Position numbers and translations under genes: made by a program
The notes under the pieces: generated by a model
Seen by the model: only the letters and a program-made list of their open reading frames with translations
What the model was told of the DNA's origin: nothing
Databases searched by the model: none
Shown: in pieces, positions 1 to 11,356 of the stretch
How the letters are laid out: each line of letters begins with the position of its first letter
Numbering within the stretch: the stretch's first letter is position 1
Source: Phycicoccus sp. Soil802
GTDB taxonomy: Bacteria > Actinomycetota > Actinomycetes > Actinomycetales > Dermatophilaceae
Assembly (NCBI RefSeq): GCF_001429605.1
Contig: NZ_LMSS01000007.1
Coordinates: 246,310 to 310,309 of the forward strand
Reading direction: 5' to 3'
Length of the DNA: 64,000 nt

Positions 1-3000
1 CCGTCGAAGCCGGACAGGTTGGCCAGCACGACGAGGGGACGGTTGCCACTGGCGGCGTTGATCGCGCGGGCGGCCTTCTTCGACGACCGCGGGAAGAGCG
101 TGCCGGCCGTGTAGGTGTCCGGGCCGTCGGTGGGCGGGAACCCGCGCCGCGCGACGGTCTTCGACTCGATCCCGAGGAGGCAGACCGGGATGCCGCCGAG
201 GTGGGCGTCCTGGACCACTGCGGTCTCGGCGTCGGCCATGCCGGCCCAGCGCTCGAGGGTGGGGTGGTCCTGGTCGGCGACCGCAGCCATCAGGATCCGG
301 ATGTCGAACGCCTTCTTGCGGTCGGGGTTCGTGGCCGGCGAGAAGATGTCGCCCACCGTGGTGAACCCCGAGTCCGGGATGACGTGCGGGTATGCCGTGA
401 CGTCCCGGTCCGCGGGGTCCGTGGTCTTCGCGCGGCGCGGGCCGGGCTCACCCGGGTGGACGTAGGTGTGGTCGTAGTGCGCCATCAGCACGTCACGCGC
501 CCCGGCGAGGTCCGGCGCCCAGTACTGCGCCTGGCCGTTCGGGCCCATCACGCGGTCGTAGCCGCCGATCCCGAAGTTGTCCTCGGCGGAGACGCCACCG
601 GAGAAGTCCAGCGACTGCTTGCCGGTCAGCACCATCGCGCTGTCCGGGGTCATCACGAGGATGCCCTTGGTGTGCATCAGCATCGTCGCCTCGGCGTTCC
701 AGTAGGGCTGGGCGCCGACGTTGATCCCCGCGACCACGATGTTGATCTCGCCGCCGGACTGGGTGAACTCGATGATCCGCTTGAGGGCCTTCGCGACCCA
801 GTCCATGTTCTCGGTGCCCGAGTCCATCGAGATCCGGGCGCCGGCGGACAGCGCGAACCACTCGACCGGCACCTGCAGCTGCTCGGCCAGGTCGAGGGCG
901 GCGATGACCCGGGTGCACTCGGCCTCGGACACGGCGCCGAGGGCCTTGAGCGGGTCGCCGCACAGCAGCACCCTGGTCATGCCTTCGGGGTAGCGCTCGG
1001 TGGGCGTCGTGATGAGCCCGGCGATGATCCCGGCCTTGTTGAGGCCGTATGGACGGTCGACGGGGGCGAGCGCGCCGGTGTCGTCGAGGTCGTACTCGGT
1101 GGCCGTCCCACCGGGACCGGCGATCATGGCCTGCAGCTCGTAGGGGTAGACGACGCCCCGACGCCGCGCCCGGACCACCTTCTGCGCGTAGTCGTCGAGC
1201 GGCTGCAGCCGCGTGGTCGGGGGCTCCTGCACCGAGGTGACGACACCGGAGCCGGGCTGGAAGTGGAACCGGGCGGCCAGTGGCGCGATGGCGCCTCCGG
1301 GCGCCGCGATCCGGCCCTGCACCAGGACCTCCTCGATGCCCGCACCCGCGGTGAGCGGGGCGATCTTGGCCTGGAGGGCCGTCAGCTGGTCGAGGTCGGC
1401 CTCGATCGGGGGCCAGATGTGCACCCAGACGTGGTTCATGTCGAGCTTGGCGCCCGCTGCTCCTCGCGCGGCGCGGGCGCGGCGGATGGCCTCGAGGCAG
1501 TTGGCGATGGCGCGCTCCGCGTGGGGCAGGGCGGTGACCCGACCCTGGTCGTCGCGAACGACGACGAGCTGGCGCACCTGGGCCAGCGCCACGAGGCGCT
1601 GGTCGGCCTCGTTGCCGGGGGCGGTGCAGAGGTAGAGCAGCACGTCCTCGGGGGCGTCGAGGCGGGTGACGTCGAAGTCGCGCAGCCGCCAGAGGTTCAG
1701 CCGCCGCCCGACCATGGGGTGCACGCCGCGGACGAGGCGGTCCTCGACCATTCCTCCGGACCCGTCGGGACGGAAGGTGAAGTAGGCGACCGGGCGACCC
1801 GCGCCGGGGCAGACGGCGATCGCGACCCGGCGCAGGCCGTGCGCGAACGGCATGGCGGCGAGGAGCTCGCCCAGCCGCGCCGAGGCGTCCTCGGGTGACG
1901 CGGGCTCGTCCGGCCAGGACAGGTAGAGGTCGACGACGCCCTCCGAGCCCGCGGCCGTCTCGTCGAGCTGGGCCGCCACGGCCTGCTCGAGCTCACCGCC
2001 GGGGACGAGCTCGTCGACCCGGCCGACACTCGTGACCAGGTGGGTGCCGCGGCCGTCGAGCGTGTAGTCAGCCACCGCGAAGGGACGGCCGTCGACCGCG
2101 AGCTCGCGCAGGCCGGTGAGGTCGTGCTCGCGGTAGTGCCGCTTGATCAGGACCGCGAGCATCGGCTCGCGCTGCGGGACACCGCCTTCGAGGCGCTCGG
2201 CCAGGAACTGCACGATCTGCTCCGGGATGGCGGCCAGCGCGTCGATGCGGCGGGCGCGGTCCTCGCCACCCGGCATACCCTCCAGCGCGGTGAGCTCGTC
2301 GCTCACGCCACCGAGGACGCTCGCCCGGTCGGCGTCGACCAGCGGCTGGTCGAACCACCGGAACCGCACGCTCCGCGCGAGGTCGCCCACGACGGGGAAG
2401 CGCAGCTGGGTCGCGACCACGAGGCGGTCGAGCACCTCGCGGGCGGCCGCGTCCAGCGGCGGCTCGGGGCACGGCTCGACCATCCAGCGCTGCAGCAGCG
2501 AGGTGGCCAGGGCGACGTCGGGGGCCGAGCGCTGCTGCGACAGGAAGACCCGGAAGACCGCCTGCTCGAGCTCGGGGGTGCGGTCGAGGCTGTCGAGGCC
2601 GTAGTGGCGCAGGACGTTGGCGAGCTTGCTCCGGAACTGCTCCGGCAGCGCGCCACGGTCGGGGTCGAGGCTCTGGAGGTAGGTGTGGAAGTGCTCGCGC
2701 GGGCTGTGCACCCGGTGCTCGACGTGCGCCTCCTCCCCTGCCGGCCGGTTGCGGCTGAGCTCGGCGAAGTCGGCGAACACCTCGAGGACGTCCACCTCGT
2801 CGCGGATCTGCGAGGCGCCCTGCGCGGTCAGCTCGTCGCGGGCGGACAGGTAGCTGGTCAGGGTGGCGCCCTCGTCGCGCTGGTCGAGGTCATAGCCGAG
2901 GAGCATGGCCGCGAGCGCGTCGCGGGCGTGGTCGGCGGTGGCGGCGGCGCCGTCACCGGACCTGGCGCCCTCGGGGAGGTCGAGGTCGATCGGCTCGTCG

Positions 3001-5015
3001 TCGACACCCTCGGCTGCCGCCTCGTCACCGTCACCGACGGGCTCCAGCCGCACCAGGGGGGTGCCGGTCTCGACCTGGCTGCCCGCGGAGACCAGCAGCT
3101 CCTTCACGCGACCGGCGAAGGGCGCGGGCAGGACGGTCTCCATCTTCATCGACTCGAGCACGAGGACCGGCGCACCTGCGGCGACCTCGGCGCCGACCGC
3201 GACGGGGGTCGCGACGACGAGCGCCGGTGCGGGAGAACGCAGCACGCCGCCCTCGTCACGGCTCACGCGGTGGGTCACCCCGTCGACCTCGACGAGCTGG
3301 ATCGGGCCGTGGGTGGCCGTGATGAGGCGGTGCGTGCGGCCGGCGATGGTGATCCGGCTGGTGTACTCGTCGAGGCGGTCGAGGTCGGCGTCGACGGTCT
3401 GCTCGGTCGCCCCGGCAGCGATCGCCACCCGGAACCGGTGCGGCCCGATCCGCCACACCGTGACCTTGTATGCCGTGCCGCGGAGCTTGAGGTCGATGGC
3501 GCGACCGGTGCGGTGCTGCACCTGGGGTCGGCCGCCTCGGGAGGTCTCGAGCAGGCGGGTGCGCTCGAGGGCCTCCTCGTCCTCGTAGCCCTCGATGCCA
3601 GCGGCGACCAGCGCGATGCCGGAGTGCCGGTGGGACACCAGTCGGCCCTCGGCGCGGACCCGGTCGATCCAGCCGGTGTCGGCGCTGCCGTCGATGACCT
3701 CGGGCTGGTCGAGCAGGTCGAGGATGAAGCTCTTGTTCGTGGCACCGCCCTCGATGACCACTGTCGTCTCGCCCATCGCACGGCGCAGGCGGGCCAGCGC
3801 CTCGTCCCGGTCCCGCCCGACGGCGATGATCTTGGCGATCATCGAGTCGAAGTCGGCAGGGATCGAGTCGCCCTCGCCCACGCCGGTGTCGACCCGGATC
3901 CCGGGACCCGACGGCAGGTTGAGGAGGGTGATCCGTCCGGGCGACGGCGCGAAGTCGCGGTCGGGGTCCTCGGCGTTCAGCCGGGCCTCGACGGCGTGCC
4001 CCTCCTCCGTGGGGCGCTCCCCCTCCAGGCGACCGCCCCCGGCCACGTGGATCTGCAGCTTGACCAGGTCGGTGTCGGTGGTGACCTCGGTGATCGGGTG
4101 CTCGACCTGGAGGCGGGTGTTGACCTCGAGGAAGGCGAAGAACTTCTCGCCCGGGTGGTAGAGGAACTCGACGGTGCCGGCACCGGCATACCCGACCGCG
4201 ACGGCGAGCCGCTCGGCACTGGCCTTGACCTCGGCCACCTGCTCCGGCGCGAGGACCGGCGAGGCGGACTCCTCGATGACCTTCTGGTTGCGGCGCTGGA
4301 CGGAGCAGTCGCGCACGCCGATGGCCCACGCCGTGCCCTGTCCGTCGGCGATGACCTGCACCTCGACGTGGCGGGCGCCGGTCACCAGCCGCTCGAGGAA
4401 GACCACACCGGAGCCGAAGGCGCGCTGCGCCTCGTCCCGGGTGCGCTCGTAGGCGTCGGTGAGGTCGGCGTCGCTGGCGACCATGCGGATGCCGCGGCCA
4501 CCACCACCGGCGGTCGCCTTGAGCATCAGGGGGTAGCCGATCCGTGCTGCCGCGGTCTTGGCGTCCTCAAGGGTGTCGACGCCACCGCCGCTCCACGGGG
4601 CCACCGGGACCCCGACCTCCTCGGCGATGATCTTCGACCCGATCTTGTCGCCCAGCTTGCGCATCGCCTCCGGGCTCGGGCCGATGAAGGTGACGCCGAT
4701 CCGGCCGCAGACCTCGGCGAAGCTCGGGTCCTCGGCGACGAAGCCCCAGCCGACCCAGGCGGCGTCGGCGCCGGTCTCGCGCAGGGCCTTCTCGAGCACG
4801 GCGTAGTCGAGGTAGGGACGGTTCGCGGCCGGACCGAGGTTGTAGGCGTGGTCGGCCTCGCGGACGAACATGGCCCGCTTCTCGCCCTCGGTGTGCAGCG
4901 CGATGGTCTCGATGCGGTGCCCGTCGACCCCCGCCTGCGCATTGAGGTCGCGCACCGCGTGAATGAGCCGCATGGCGGCCTCGCCGCGGTTGACGATGGC
5001 GATGCGCGAGAACAT
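1..5015 (-). CDS. Single-chain biotin-dependent acetyl/acyl-CoA carboxylase (BC-BCCP-CT fusion), 3' end outside window
   Basis: ATP-dependent carboxylation of acetyl- or another acyl-CoA to the malonyl-type product. The frame runs open from an ATG at 5015 (SD TGGGAGG at 5024-5030) to the window edge, 1671 codons with no stop. Order of domains: biotin carboxylase/ATP-grasp (about residues 1-450, with the [11 protein letters not shown] active-site strand near 295-305), biotinyl domain with ESMKMET (biotinyl-lysine K624), a long central stretch (about 700-1190), then carboxyltransferase (from about 1200, with [11 protein letters not shown] near 1390). Usual actinobacterial enzymes split this into AccA3 (about 600 residues) and AccD; this order and the 500-residue spacer resemble the eukaryotic multidomain enzyme. 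The acyl substrate cannot be read from sequence. Divergent from paaA. Confidence 0.9.
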   Translation of the reverse strand, partial: MFSRIAIVNRGEAAMRLIHAVRDLNAQAGVDGHRIETIALHTEGEKRAMFVREADHAYNLGPAANRPYLDYAVLEKALRETGADAAWVGWGFVAEDPSFAEVCGRIGVTFIGPSPEAMRKLGDKIGSKIIAEEVGVPVAPWSGGGVDTLEDAKTAAARIGYPLMLKATAGGGGRGIRMVASDADLTDAYERTRDEAQRAFGSGVVFLERLVTGARHVEVQVIADGQGTAWAIGVRDCSVQRRNQKVIEESASPVLAPEQVAEVKASAERLAVAVGYAGAGTVEFLYHPGEKFFAFLEVNTRLQVEHPITEVTTDTDLVKLQIHVAGGGRLEGERPTEEGHAVEARLNAEDPDRDFAPSPGRITLLNLPSGPGIRVDTGVGEGDSIPADFDSMIAKIIAVGRDRDEALARLRRAMGETTVVIEGGATNKSFILDLLDQPEVIDGSADTGWIDRVRAEGRLVSHRHSGIALVAAGIEGYEDEEALERTRLLETSRGGRPQVQHRTGRAIDLKLRGTAYKVTVWRIGPHRFRVAIAAGATEQTVDADLDRLDEYTSRITIAGRTHRLITATHGPIQLVEVDGVTHRVSRDEGGVLRSPAPALVVATPVAVGAEVAAGAPVLVLESMKMETVLPAPFAGRVKELLVSAGSQVETGTPLVRLEPVGDGDEAAAEGVDDEPIDLDLPEGARSGDGAAATADHARDALAAMLLGYDLDQRDEGATLTSYLSARDELTAQGASQIRDEVDVLEVFADFAELSRNRPAGEEAHVEHRVHSPREHFHTYLQSLDPDRGALPEQFRSKLANVLRHYGLDSLDRTPELEQAVFRVFLSQQRSAPDVALATSLLQRWMVEPCPEPPLDAAAREVLDRLVVATQLRFPVVGDLARSVRFRWFDQPLVDADRASVLGGVSDELTALEGMPGGEDRARRIDALAAIPEQIVQFLAERLEGGVPQREPMLAVLIKRHYREHDLTGLRELAVDGRPFAVADYTLDGRGTHLVTSVGRVDELVPGGELEQAVAAQLDETAAGSEGVVDLYLSWPDEPASPEDASARLGELLAAMPFAHGLRRVAIAVCPGAGRPVAYFTFRPDGSGGMVEDRLVRGVHPMVGRRLNLWRLRDFDVTRLDAPEDVLLYLCTAPGNEADQRLVALAQVRQLVVVRDDQGRVTALPHAERAIANCLEAIRRARAARGAAGAKLDMNHVWVHIWPPIEADLDQLTALQAKIAPLTAGAGIEEVLVQGRIAAPGGAIAPLAARFHFQPGSGVVTSVQEPPTTRLQPLDDYAQKVVRARRRGVVYPYELQAMIAGPGGTATEYDLDDTGALAPVDRPYGLNKAGIIAGLITTPTERYPEGMTRVLLCGDPLKALGAVSEAECTRVIAALDLAEQLQVPVEWFALSAGARISMDSGTENMDWVAKALKRIIEFTQSGGEINIVVAGINVGAQPYWNAEATMLMHTKGILVMTPDSAMVLTGKQSLDFSGGVSAEDNFGIGGYDRVMGPNGQAQYWAPDLAGARDVLMAHYDHTYVHPGEPGPRRAKTTDPADRDVTAYPHVIPDSGFTTVGDIFSPATNPDRKKAFDIRILMAAVADQDHPTLERWAGMADAETAVVQDAHLGGIPVCLLGIESKTVARRGFPPTDGPDTYTAGTLFPRSSKKAARAINAASGNRPLVVLANLSGFD

Positions 5016-5194
5016 CGGGTGGGCCTCCCAGCGACGACGGACTGCGGAACGCTGCCGAGCCTGCCACCGATCACGGGTGACTCGCGAGTAATGCGACCTC
5101 GGACCGCGAGGCGCGCGCTCGCCCGCCACGCGGCATACCGTGGTTGCCACCTGCGTGCTTGCCAACATCGGACGGCACCTGCGACACTATTACA

Positions 5195-5206
5195 GACCGT
5201 TCGGTC
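5195..5206. promoter_or_regulatory. Putative TetR/PaaR operator upstream of paaA
   Basis: GACCGTTCGGTC is a palindrome except for its two central bases (arms GACCG/CGGTC). It lies 28 bp before the paaA start, in the 219-bp divergent region between the carboxylase gene and paaA. AT-rich hexamers flank it (TATTAC at 5188, GTTAAT at 5208), as expected where an operator overlaps a core promoter. ACCG-N2-CGGT-type sites are typical of TetR-family catabolic repressors, and a TetR gene sits at the other end of this cluster. The assignment is inference. Confidence 0.5.
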
Positions 5207-5234
5207 AGTTAATCGCCTCACCGCGGAGGGTTGC

Positions 5235-6203
5235 ATGACGGACACCACCACGGCCCAGTCCGGGACCGACGAGGGCGACCTGCTGGCCGGGTTCGAGGCC
5301 ACCATCGCCCGCAACGACCGCATCGAGCCCCGCGACTGGATGCCCGAGGGCTACCGCAAGACGCTGGTGCGCCAGGTCGCCCAGCACGCGCACTCCGAGA
5401 TCATCGGCATGCAGCCCGAGGGCAACTGGATCGGCCGGGCCCCCTCGCTGCGCCGCAAGGCCATCCTGCTCGCCAAGGTGCAGGACGAAGCCGGCCACGG
5501 GCTCTACCTCTACTCCGCGTGCGAGACCCTCGGGGTCAGCCGCGGGCAGCTCACCGAGATGCTCATCGAGGGCCGCCAGAAGTACTCCTCGATCTTCAAC
5601 TACCCGACCCTGTCCTACGCCGACGTCGGCACCATCGGCTGGCTGGTCGACGGCGCCGCGATCTGCAACCAGGTGCCGCTGTGCCGCACGTCGTTCGGGC
5701 CCTACGGCCGGGCGATGATCCGGATCTGCAAGGAGGAGTCCTTCCACCAGCGCCAGGGCTACGAGCTGCTCATGACGATGATGCGTGGCACCGACGAGCA
5801 GCGCGCGATGGTGCAGGAGTCGGTGAACCGGTTCTGGTGGCCGGCGCTGATGATGTTCGGCCCGCCCGACGACGAGTCCCCCAACTCGGCGCAGTCGATG
5901 GCGTGGGGCATCAAGCGCAACACCAACGACGACCTGCGCCAGCGGTTCGTCGACATGTCCGTGCCCCAGGCCGAGGCGCTCGGCGTCACCTTCCCCGACC
6001 CCGACCTGCGGTGGAACGAGGAGCGCCAGGCGCACGACTTCGGCCAGCCCGACTGGGACGAGTTCATGCAGGTCGTCAAGGGCAACGGCCCGTGCAACAC
6101 CCAGCGCATCGCGCACCGGCGGGCCGCGCACGAGGACGGTGCCTGGGTGCGGGAAGCGGCCACCGCGTATGCCGCGTCCTCGGCTGCGGAGGTGTCGGCA
6201 TGA
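5235..6203 (+). CDS. paaA: 1,2-phenylacetyl-CoA epoxidase subunit PaaA
   Basis: Catalytic diiron subunit of the phenylacetyl-CoA monooxygenase, which makes the ring-1,2-epoxide of phenylacetyl-CoA. 322 residues, the normal size. The carboxylate-bridged diiron signature is visible as E..H pairs in the [10 protein letters not shown] region (about residue 85-95) and in the [13 protein letters not shown] helix (about 165-175). The ATG at 5235 is preceded by GCGGAGGG (5223-5230). First gene of paaABCDE; its TGA overlaps the paaB ATG (ATGA at 6200-6203), so translation is probably coupled. A TetR-type palindrome lies just upstream. Confidence 0.96.
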   Translation: MTDTTTAQSGTDEGDLLAGFEATIARNDRIEPRDWMPEGYRKTLVRQVAQHAHSEIIGMQPEGNWIGRAPSLRRKAILLAKVQDEAGHGLYLYSACETLGVSRGQLTEMLIEGRQKYSSIFNYPTLSYADVGTIGWLVDGAAICNQVPLCRTSFGPYGRAMIRICKEESFHQRQGYELLMTMMRGTDEQRAMVQESVNRFWWPALMMFGPPDDESPNSAQSMAWGIKRNTNDDLRQRFVDMSVPQAEALGVTFPDPDLRWNEERQAHDFGQPDWDEFMQVVKGNGPCNTQRIAHRRAAHEDGAWVREAATAYAASSAAEVSA

Positions 6204-6502
6204 GCGCCGACGAGCGGGTGCGCGCCGAGTGGCCGCTCTACGAGGTGTTCGTCCGGGGCAAGCGCGGGCTCAACCACGTGCACGTCGGCTCGCTGCACGC
6301 GGCCGACGACGAGATGGCGCTGCGGCACGCGCGCGACGTCTACACCCGCCGCAACGAGGGCGTGAGCATCTGGGTCGTGAAGTCGACCGACATCGCGGCG
6401 TCGAGCCCCGACGAGAAGGACCCGCTCTTCGCCCCGAGCGGCGACAAGGTCTACCGGCACCCCACGTTCTACGAGATCCCCGACAACGTCCCCCACATGT
6501 GA
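6200..6502 (+). CDS. paaB: 1,2-phenylacetyl-CoA epoxidase subunit PaaB
   Basis: Small, non-catalytic subunit that bridges PaaA/PaaC heterodimers in the epoxidase. 100 residues, typical length. The N-terminal core [20 protein letters not shown] and the C-terminal region ending in [11 protein letters not shown] are family hallmarks. It starts inside the paaA stop codon (4-bp overlap) and is followed 10 bp later by paaC, so it belongs to the same transcript. Confidence 0.96.
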   Translation: MSADERVRAEWPLYEVFVRGKRGLNHVHVGSLHAADDEMALRHARDVYTRRNEGVSIWVVKSTDIAASSPDEKDPLFAPSGDKVYRHPTFYEIPDNVPHM

Positions 6503-6512
6503 GCTGCTGACC

Positions 6513-7535
6513 ATGCCTGAATCACCGCAGCCCGACCCGACGGGTCCGGACGAGCTGGACGCGATCCAGTCGGTGGCCGACGACGTCGCCCACCAGCCGT
6601 CGCACCCTGCCCCGGACCCCAACGACGCCCACGGCTCCGTCTACGACGGGCTGCTCGGCGGCGACCCGTCGCACTGGGCCTTCGGCACCGACTTCGAGGA
6701 CCCGCTGGCCGGCGTCGACACGACCATCCCCGACGGCGTCGACGCGGCCGACCTGGGCACCTACTGCCTGATGCTGGCCGACGACGCGCTCATCGCGTCG
6801 CAGCGGCTCTCGGAGTGGACCAGCCGCGCACCCGACCTCGAGGACGACATCGCGCTGTCCAACATCGCGCTCGACCTCCTCGGTCAGGCCCGGTTGCTGC
6901 TCGCTCGCGCGGCGGCCGCCGACCCGTCGCTGGTCCCGGCCCTTCCCGAGGGGTCCCCCGTGCCGCCCGAGGACGCGCTGGCCTTCTTCCGCAGTGACCG
7001 CGAGTTCCGCAACGTGCGGCTCGTCGAGCTCGACAACGGCGACTTCGCGGTGACCATCGTCAAGCTGCTGCTCTTCTCCAGCGCCCGCATCGCGGTCTTC
7101 GAGCAGCTCGTCGACAGCCGTGACCACGTGCTCTCCGCCGTGGCCGCCAAGGGCATCAAGGAGCTGACCTACCACCGCGACTACGCGGGGCGCTGGTTCC
7201 TCACCCTGGCCCGCGGCACGCAGGAGTCCCGGCGCCGCATCGACGCCGCCCTGGTGCAGGTCTGGCCGCTGCAGGCCGAGCAGTTCGCGACCCACGAGGT
7301 CGAGGCCCGCGTCGCCGAGGCCGGGGTCGGGGTCGACCCGGCGACGGTCTCCGACGCGGTCGCGGTCGTCCTGGCCCAGGTCTTCGCGCTCAGCGGCGTG
7401 GAGCAGCCGACCGGTGCGCCGATGGCCGCCGTCCAGGGACGGCAAGGGCGCGACGGCATGCACACCGAGGCCCTGAGCCGGATCCTCGGCGAGCTGCAGG
7501 TCGTGGCCCGCGCGCACCCGATGGGTCAGTGGTGA
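6513..7535 (+). CDS. paaC: 1,2-phenylacetyl-CoA epoxidase subunit PaaC (long actinobacterial form)
   Basis: Structural ferritin-like partner of PaaA in the epoxidase. 340 residues, about 90 more than the enterobacterial protein. The extra N-terminus (about 1-80) contains the motif NDAHGSVYDGLLGG and precedes the helical core with ALSNIALDLLGQAR and LTYHRDYAGRWFLTLARGT. I treat the extension as real because codon use is uniform from the ATG at 6513 and the motif looks conserved in actinobacterial homologues. The stop at 7533-7535 lies at the candidate paaD starts, so translation is likely coupled. Confidence 0.94.
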   Translation: MPESPQPDPTGPDELDAIQSVADDVAHQPSHPAPDPNDAHGSVYDGLLGGDPSHWAFGTDFEDPLAGVDTTIPDGVDAADLGTYCLMLADDALIASQRLSEWTSRAPDLEDDIALSNIALDLLGQARLLLARAAAADPSLVPALPEGSPVPPEDALAFFRSDREFRNVRLVELDNGDFAVTIVKLLLFSSARIAVFEQLVDSRDHVLSAVAAKGIKELTYHRDYAGRWFLTLARGTQESRRRIDAALVQVWPLQAEQFATHEVEARVAEAGVGVDPATVSDAVAVVLAQVFALSGVEQPTGAPMAAVQGRQGRDGMHTEALSRILGELQVVARAHPMGQW

Positions 7536-7537
7536 CC

Positions 7538-8125
7538 ATGCCCCCGACGACGACCACGAGCGCCACCCGGCCCTCCCGCCGGTTCGATGTAAACACGCCG
7601 GATGAACCCGGCGTGTTTACATCGAACCAGGAGCTGCGCGAGCGGGCCCTTGCGCTCGCTCGGACGGTCACCGACCCCGAGATGCCGATGCTCACCCTCG
7701 ACGACCTCGGCGTGCTCCGCTCGGTGGAGGTCTCCGAGACCGGCGCGGTGACGGTCGCGATCACGCCGACCTACACGGGCTGCCCCGCCATGGCCACGAT
7801 GAGGGACGACCTCGTGCGGGTGCTCGGCGAGGCCGGGCTCGCCGCGACGGTGCGGGTCTCGCTGTCGCCCGCCTGGTCGAGCGACTGGATCACCGAACGT
7901 GGACGCCAGGCACTGGCCGACCACGGCCTCTCGGCGCCCGGTCGCGTGCCGGCCCGCTCGGGGCCCGTCGCGCTGTCCCTGCTGCCCACCCGCCGCGAGC
8001 TGCACTGCCCCCGCTGCGGCTCGGACGCCGTCGAGCTGACCTCGGAGTTCGGCCCCACCGCCTGCAAGGCGCTCTACCGCTGCACGAGCTGCCTCGAGCC
8101 GTTCGAGCACGTCAAGGAGATCTAG
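7538..8125 (+). CDS. paaD: Phenylacetyl-CoA epoxidase assembly protein PaaD, carrying an in-frame repeat insertion
   Basis: SUF/MIP18-type protein thought to mature the Fe-S or diiron centres of the Paa complex. From the ATG at 7538 it has 195 residues; a GTG at 7532 overlapping the paaC stop is an alternative start. The core begins near residue 33 (ARTVTDPEMPMLTLDDLGVL) and contains TPTYTGCPAM. The C-terminus carries a zinc-ribbon pattern, CPRCGSD...CKALYRCTSC. Residues about 15-30 are encoded by a perfect hairpin repeat (7581-7628) that keeps the frame. No ATG or GTG occurs between the repeat and the conserved core, so the repeat is probably translated. Confidence 0.92.
   Translation: MPPTTTTSATRPSRRFDVNTPDEPGVFTSNQELRERALALARTVTDPEMPMLTLDDLGVLRSVEVSETGAVTVAITPTYTGCPAMATMRDDLVRVLGEAGLAATVRVSLSPAWSSDWITERGRQALADHGLSAPGRVPARSGPVALSLLPTRRELHCPRCGSDAVELTSEFGPTACKALYRCTSCLEPFEHVKEI
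7581..7628. repeat. Perfect 48-bp inverted repeat (21-bp arms, 6-nt loop) inside paaD
   Basis: The left arm (7581-7601, starting GGTTCGATGTAAACACGCC) is exactly complementary to the right arm (7608-7628, ending GTGTTTACATCGAACC), with loop ATGAAC. It is AT-richer than its surroundings. At 48 bp it is a multiple of three and adds 16 codons to paaD (FDVNTP...GVFTSN). It looks like a REP/MITE-like or protein-coding palindromic element. I see no second copy in this window. Confidence 0.9.
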
Positions 8126-8128
8126 GTC

Positions 8129-9229
8129 GTGACCGCCTCCACCGGCTCCCTGCTGCTCCCGAAGAAGACCCGGACCACCCCCGTCTTCCACACCCTCACC
8201 GTGCACTCAGTGGAACAGCTCACCGACGACGCCGTCGCGGTGAGCTTCGACGTCCCAGCCGAGCTCGCCGCGGCGTACGACTTCGCTGCGGGGCAGTCGC
8301 TCACGCTGCGGCGCCGCATCGACGGCGAGGAACACCGCCGCACCTACTCGATCTGCGCCGCCGTCGGTGAGCGACCGCGGATCGGGGTCCGCGAGATCCC
8401 GGACGGCCTCTTCTCGCACTGGCTGGTCCACGAGGTCACCCCCGGCACCGAGATCGAGGTGCAGACGCCGTCGGGCAGCTTCCGGGCCGATCCCGCGACC
8501 GGAGGTCGGCACCTCTGCATCGCGGCAGGCTCCGGGATCACGCCGATGCTGTCGATCGCGACGACCATGCTCTCGAACCCCGAGTCCGAGGTGACCCTCA
8601 TCTACGGCAACCGCACCACGGGGTCGGTGATGTTCGCCGAGGAGCTGGCCGACCTCAAGAACCGGTACGGCTCGCGCCTGCAGCTGATCCACGTGCTGTC
8701 CCGCGAGCCCCGCGACGTCGAGCTCTTCTCCGGCCGGATCGATGCCGAGCGACTGCGTCGGCTGCTCGACCTGCTCGTGCCGGTGCAGGACGTCGACGAC
8801 GTGTGGCTGTGCGGGCCGTTCGCGATGATCGGTGCGGCCCGCGAGGTGCTGGCCGAGGTCGGCGTCGCCGAGGAGCACATCCACTTCGAGCTCTTCTACG
8901 TCGACGAGCCGCCGCCGGAGCTGCACCGCGCCGACGCCGTGGTCGAGGGCGAGACCAGCGACGTCACCGTCGTCCTCGACGGGTCGAGCTCCACCGCCCC
9001 CATGCCGCGCAGCCAGTCGATCCTCGATGCAGCCCAGGCCACCCGCACGGACCTGCCGTTCGCCTGCAAGGGCGGGGTCTGCGGCACCTGCCGCGCCCTC
9101 GTCCGCGAGGGCGAGGTCGACATGCGCCGCAACTACGCGCTCGAGAAGGGTGAGGTCGAGCAGGGCTTCGTCCTCACCTGTCAGTCCTACCCCGTCAGCG
9201 ACGCCGTCACCGTCGACTTCGACGCCTGA
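8129..9229 (+). CDS. paaE: Phenylacetyl-CoA epoxidase reductase PaaE
   Basis: Passes electrons from NAD(P)H through FAD and a 2Fe-2S cluster to the PaaAC diiron centre. 366 residues from the GTG at 8129, 3 bp after paaD. Domains in order: FAD-binding barrel with RRTYSICA (about residue 70-77), nucleotide-binding domain with AAGSGITPMLS (about 131-141), and C-terminal plant-type ferredoxin with CKGGVCGTC plus the distal cysteine in VLTCQS (about 312-360). Last gene of the epoxidase set. Confidence 0.95.
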   Translation: MTASTGSLLLPKKTRTTPVFHTLTVHSVEQLTDDAVAVSFDVPAELAAAYDFAAGQSLTLRRRIDGEEHRRTYSICAAVGERPRIGVREIPDGLFSHWLVHEVTPGTEIEVQTPSGSFRADPATGGRHLCIAAGSGITPMLSIATTMLSNPESEVTLIYGNRTTGSVMFAEELADLKNRYGSRLQLIHVLSREPRDVELFSGRIDAERLRRLLDLLVPVQDVDDVWLCGPFAMIGAAREVLAEVGVAEEHIHFELFYVDEPPPELHRADAVVEGETSDVTVVLDGSSSTAPMPRSQSILDAAQATRTDLPFACKGGVCGTCRALVREGEVDMRRNYALEKGEVEQGFVLTCQSYPVSDAVTVDFDA

Positions 9230-9273
9230 CCTTCGCCGAGCTCCAGGAGGCCCGCATTTCCAGCAAGCAGAGC

Positions 9274-10452
<1,179 letters not shown>

Positions 10453-10498
10453 CCCGCAACACTTTTCGACCAGCTTGAGCCTTCCGAACGGAGCACCC

Positions 10499-11356
10499 AT
10501 GACCGACTCCACCGCGCTGCCCACGCGGGTCCTCGTCTACGGCGGGGGGCGGATGGGCGCAGGGATCGCGCACGCCTTCCTCGCGGCCGGGTCCTCGGTC
10601 CACGTCATCGAGAGCGACACCGAGTCCGCCCGGGCCGCCCTCGAGCGGGTGGCGGGAAGCCTGCGCAAGGCGGCCGACAAGGGCGCGCTGGCGGAGGACC
10701 TCGAGGTCATCCTGGGTCGCGTCCGGGTGAGCGCCGGGCCACACCCCGACTACGACGACGCGCAGCTGGCCATCGAGGCCGTTCCAGAGGACCTCGAGCT
10801 CAAGCAGACCGTGTTCCAGCGTCTCGAACAGGAGCTGCCCGGGGCAGTCCTGGCCACCAACACCAGCTCGCTGTCGATCGACGCCATCGCCGACGGGCTG
10901 CAGGCTCCGGAGCGTGTCATCGGGCTGCACTTCTTCAACCCGGTCCCCTCCAGCGACCTCCTGGAGGTGGTCGTCGGGAGCCGGACCGCGCCCGAGCTCG
11001 TCGAGCAGGCGCGTGGCTGGGCCACCTCGCTCGGCAAGACGGCCATCGTCGTCAAGGACTCACCCGGGTTCGCGAGCAGCCGCCTGGGTGTCGCCATCGC
11101 GCTGGAGGCGGTGCGGATGGTGCAGGAGGGCGTCGCGTCGGCGGAGGACATCGACACCGCGATGACGCTCGGCTACCGACACCCCATCGGTCCACTGCGC
11201 ACCACCGACATCGTCGGGCTCGACGTGCGGCTGGCCATCGCGGAGCACCTCGCCCGCGAGCTGGGCCCGCGGTTCGAGCCGCCGCAGCTGTTGCGCGACA
11301 AGGTGGCCGCCGGTGAGCTGGGTCGCAAGACCGGACGGGGCTTCTACGACTGGTGA
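10499..11356 (+). CDS. paaH: 3-hydroxyacyl-CoA dehydrogenase (PaaH/FadB2-like)
   Basis: NAD-dependent oxidation of a 3-hydroxyacyl-CoA, here probably 3-hydroxyadipyl-CoA to 3-oxoadipyl-CoA, the substrate of the adjacent thiolase. 285 residues, standard for single-domain 3-hydroxybutyryl/adipyl-CoA dehydrogenases. Rossmann motif GGGRMGAGIAHAF at residues 13-25; the catalytic His lies in VIGLHFFNPVPSSDLLEVV, and ETPGF-like SPGFASSRLG precedes the helical dimerisation domain. Start ATG at 10499 follows GGAGC. It overlaps the convergent TetR gene by 13 bp at the 3' end. Confidence 0.9.
   Translation: MTDSTALPTRVLVYGGGRMGAGIAHAFLAAGSSVHVIESDTESARAALERVAGSLRKAADKGALAEDLEVILGRVRVSAGPHPDYDDAQLAIEAVPEDLELKQTVFQRLEQELPGAVLATNTSSLSIDAIADGLQAPERVIGLHFFNPVPSSDLLEVVVGSRTAPELVEQARGWATSLGKTAIVVKDSPGFASSRLGVAIALEAVRMVQEGVASAEDIDTAMTLGYRHPIGPLRTTDIVGLDVRLAIAEHLARELGPRFEPPQLLRDKVAAGELGRKTGRGFYDW

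Noticed and set aside
201..5234. Very long plus-strand open frames (565 and more than 1000 codons) opposite the carboxylase gene
   Set aside because: They are antisense shadows of the GC-rich codon pattern. The minus strand encodes an uninterrupted, recognisable biotin carboxylase, and the plus-strand peptides are low-complexity Val/Gly/Asp/Arg.
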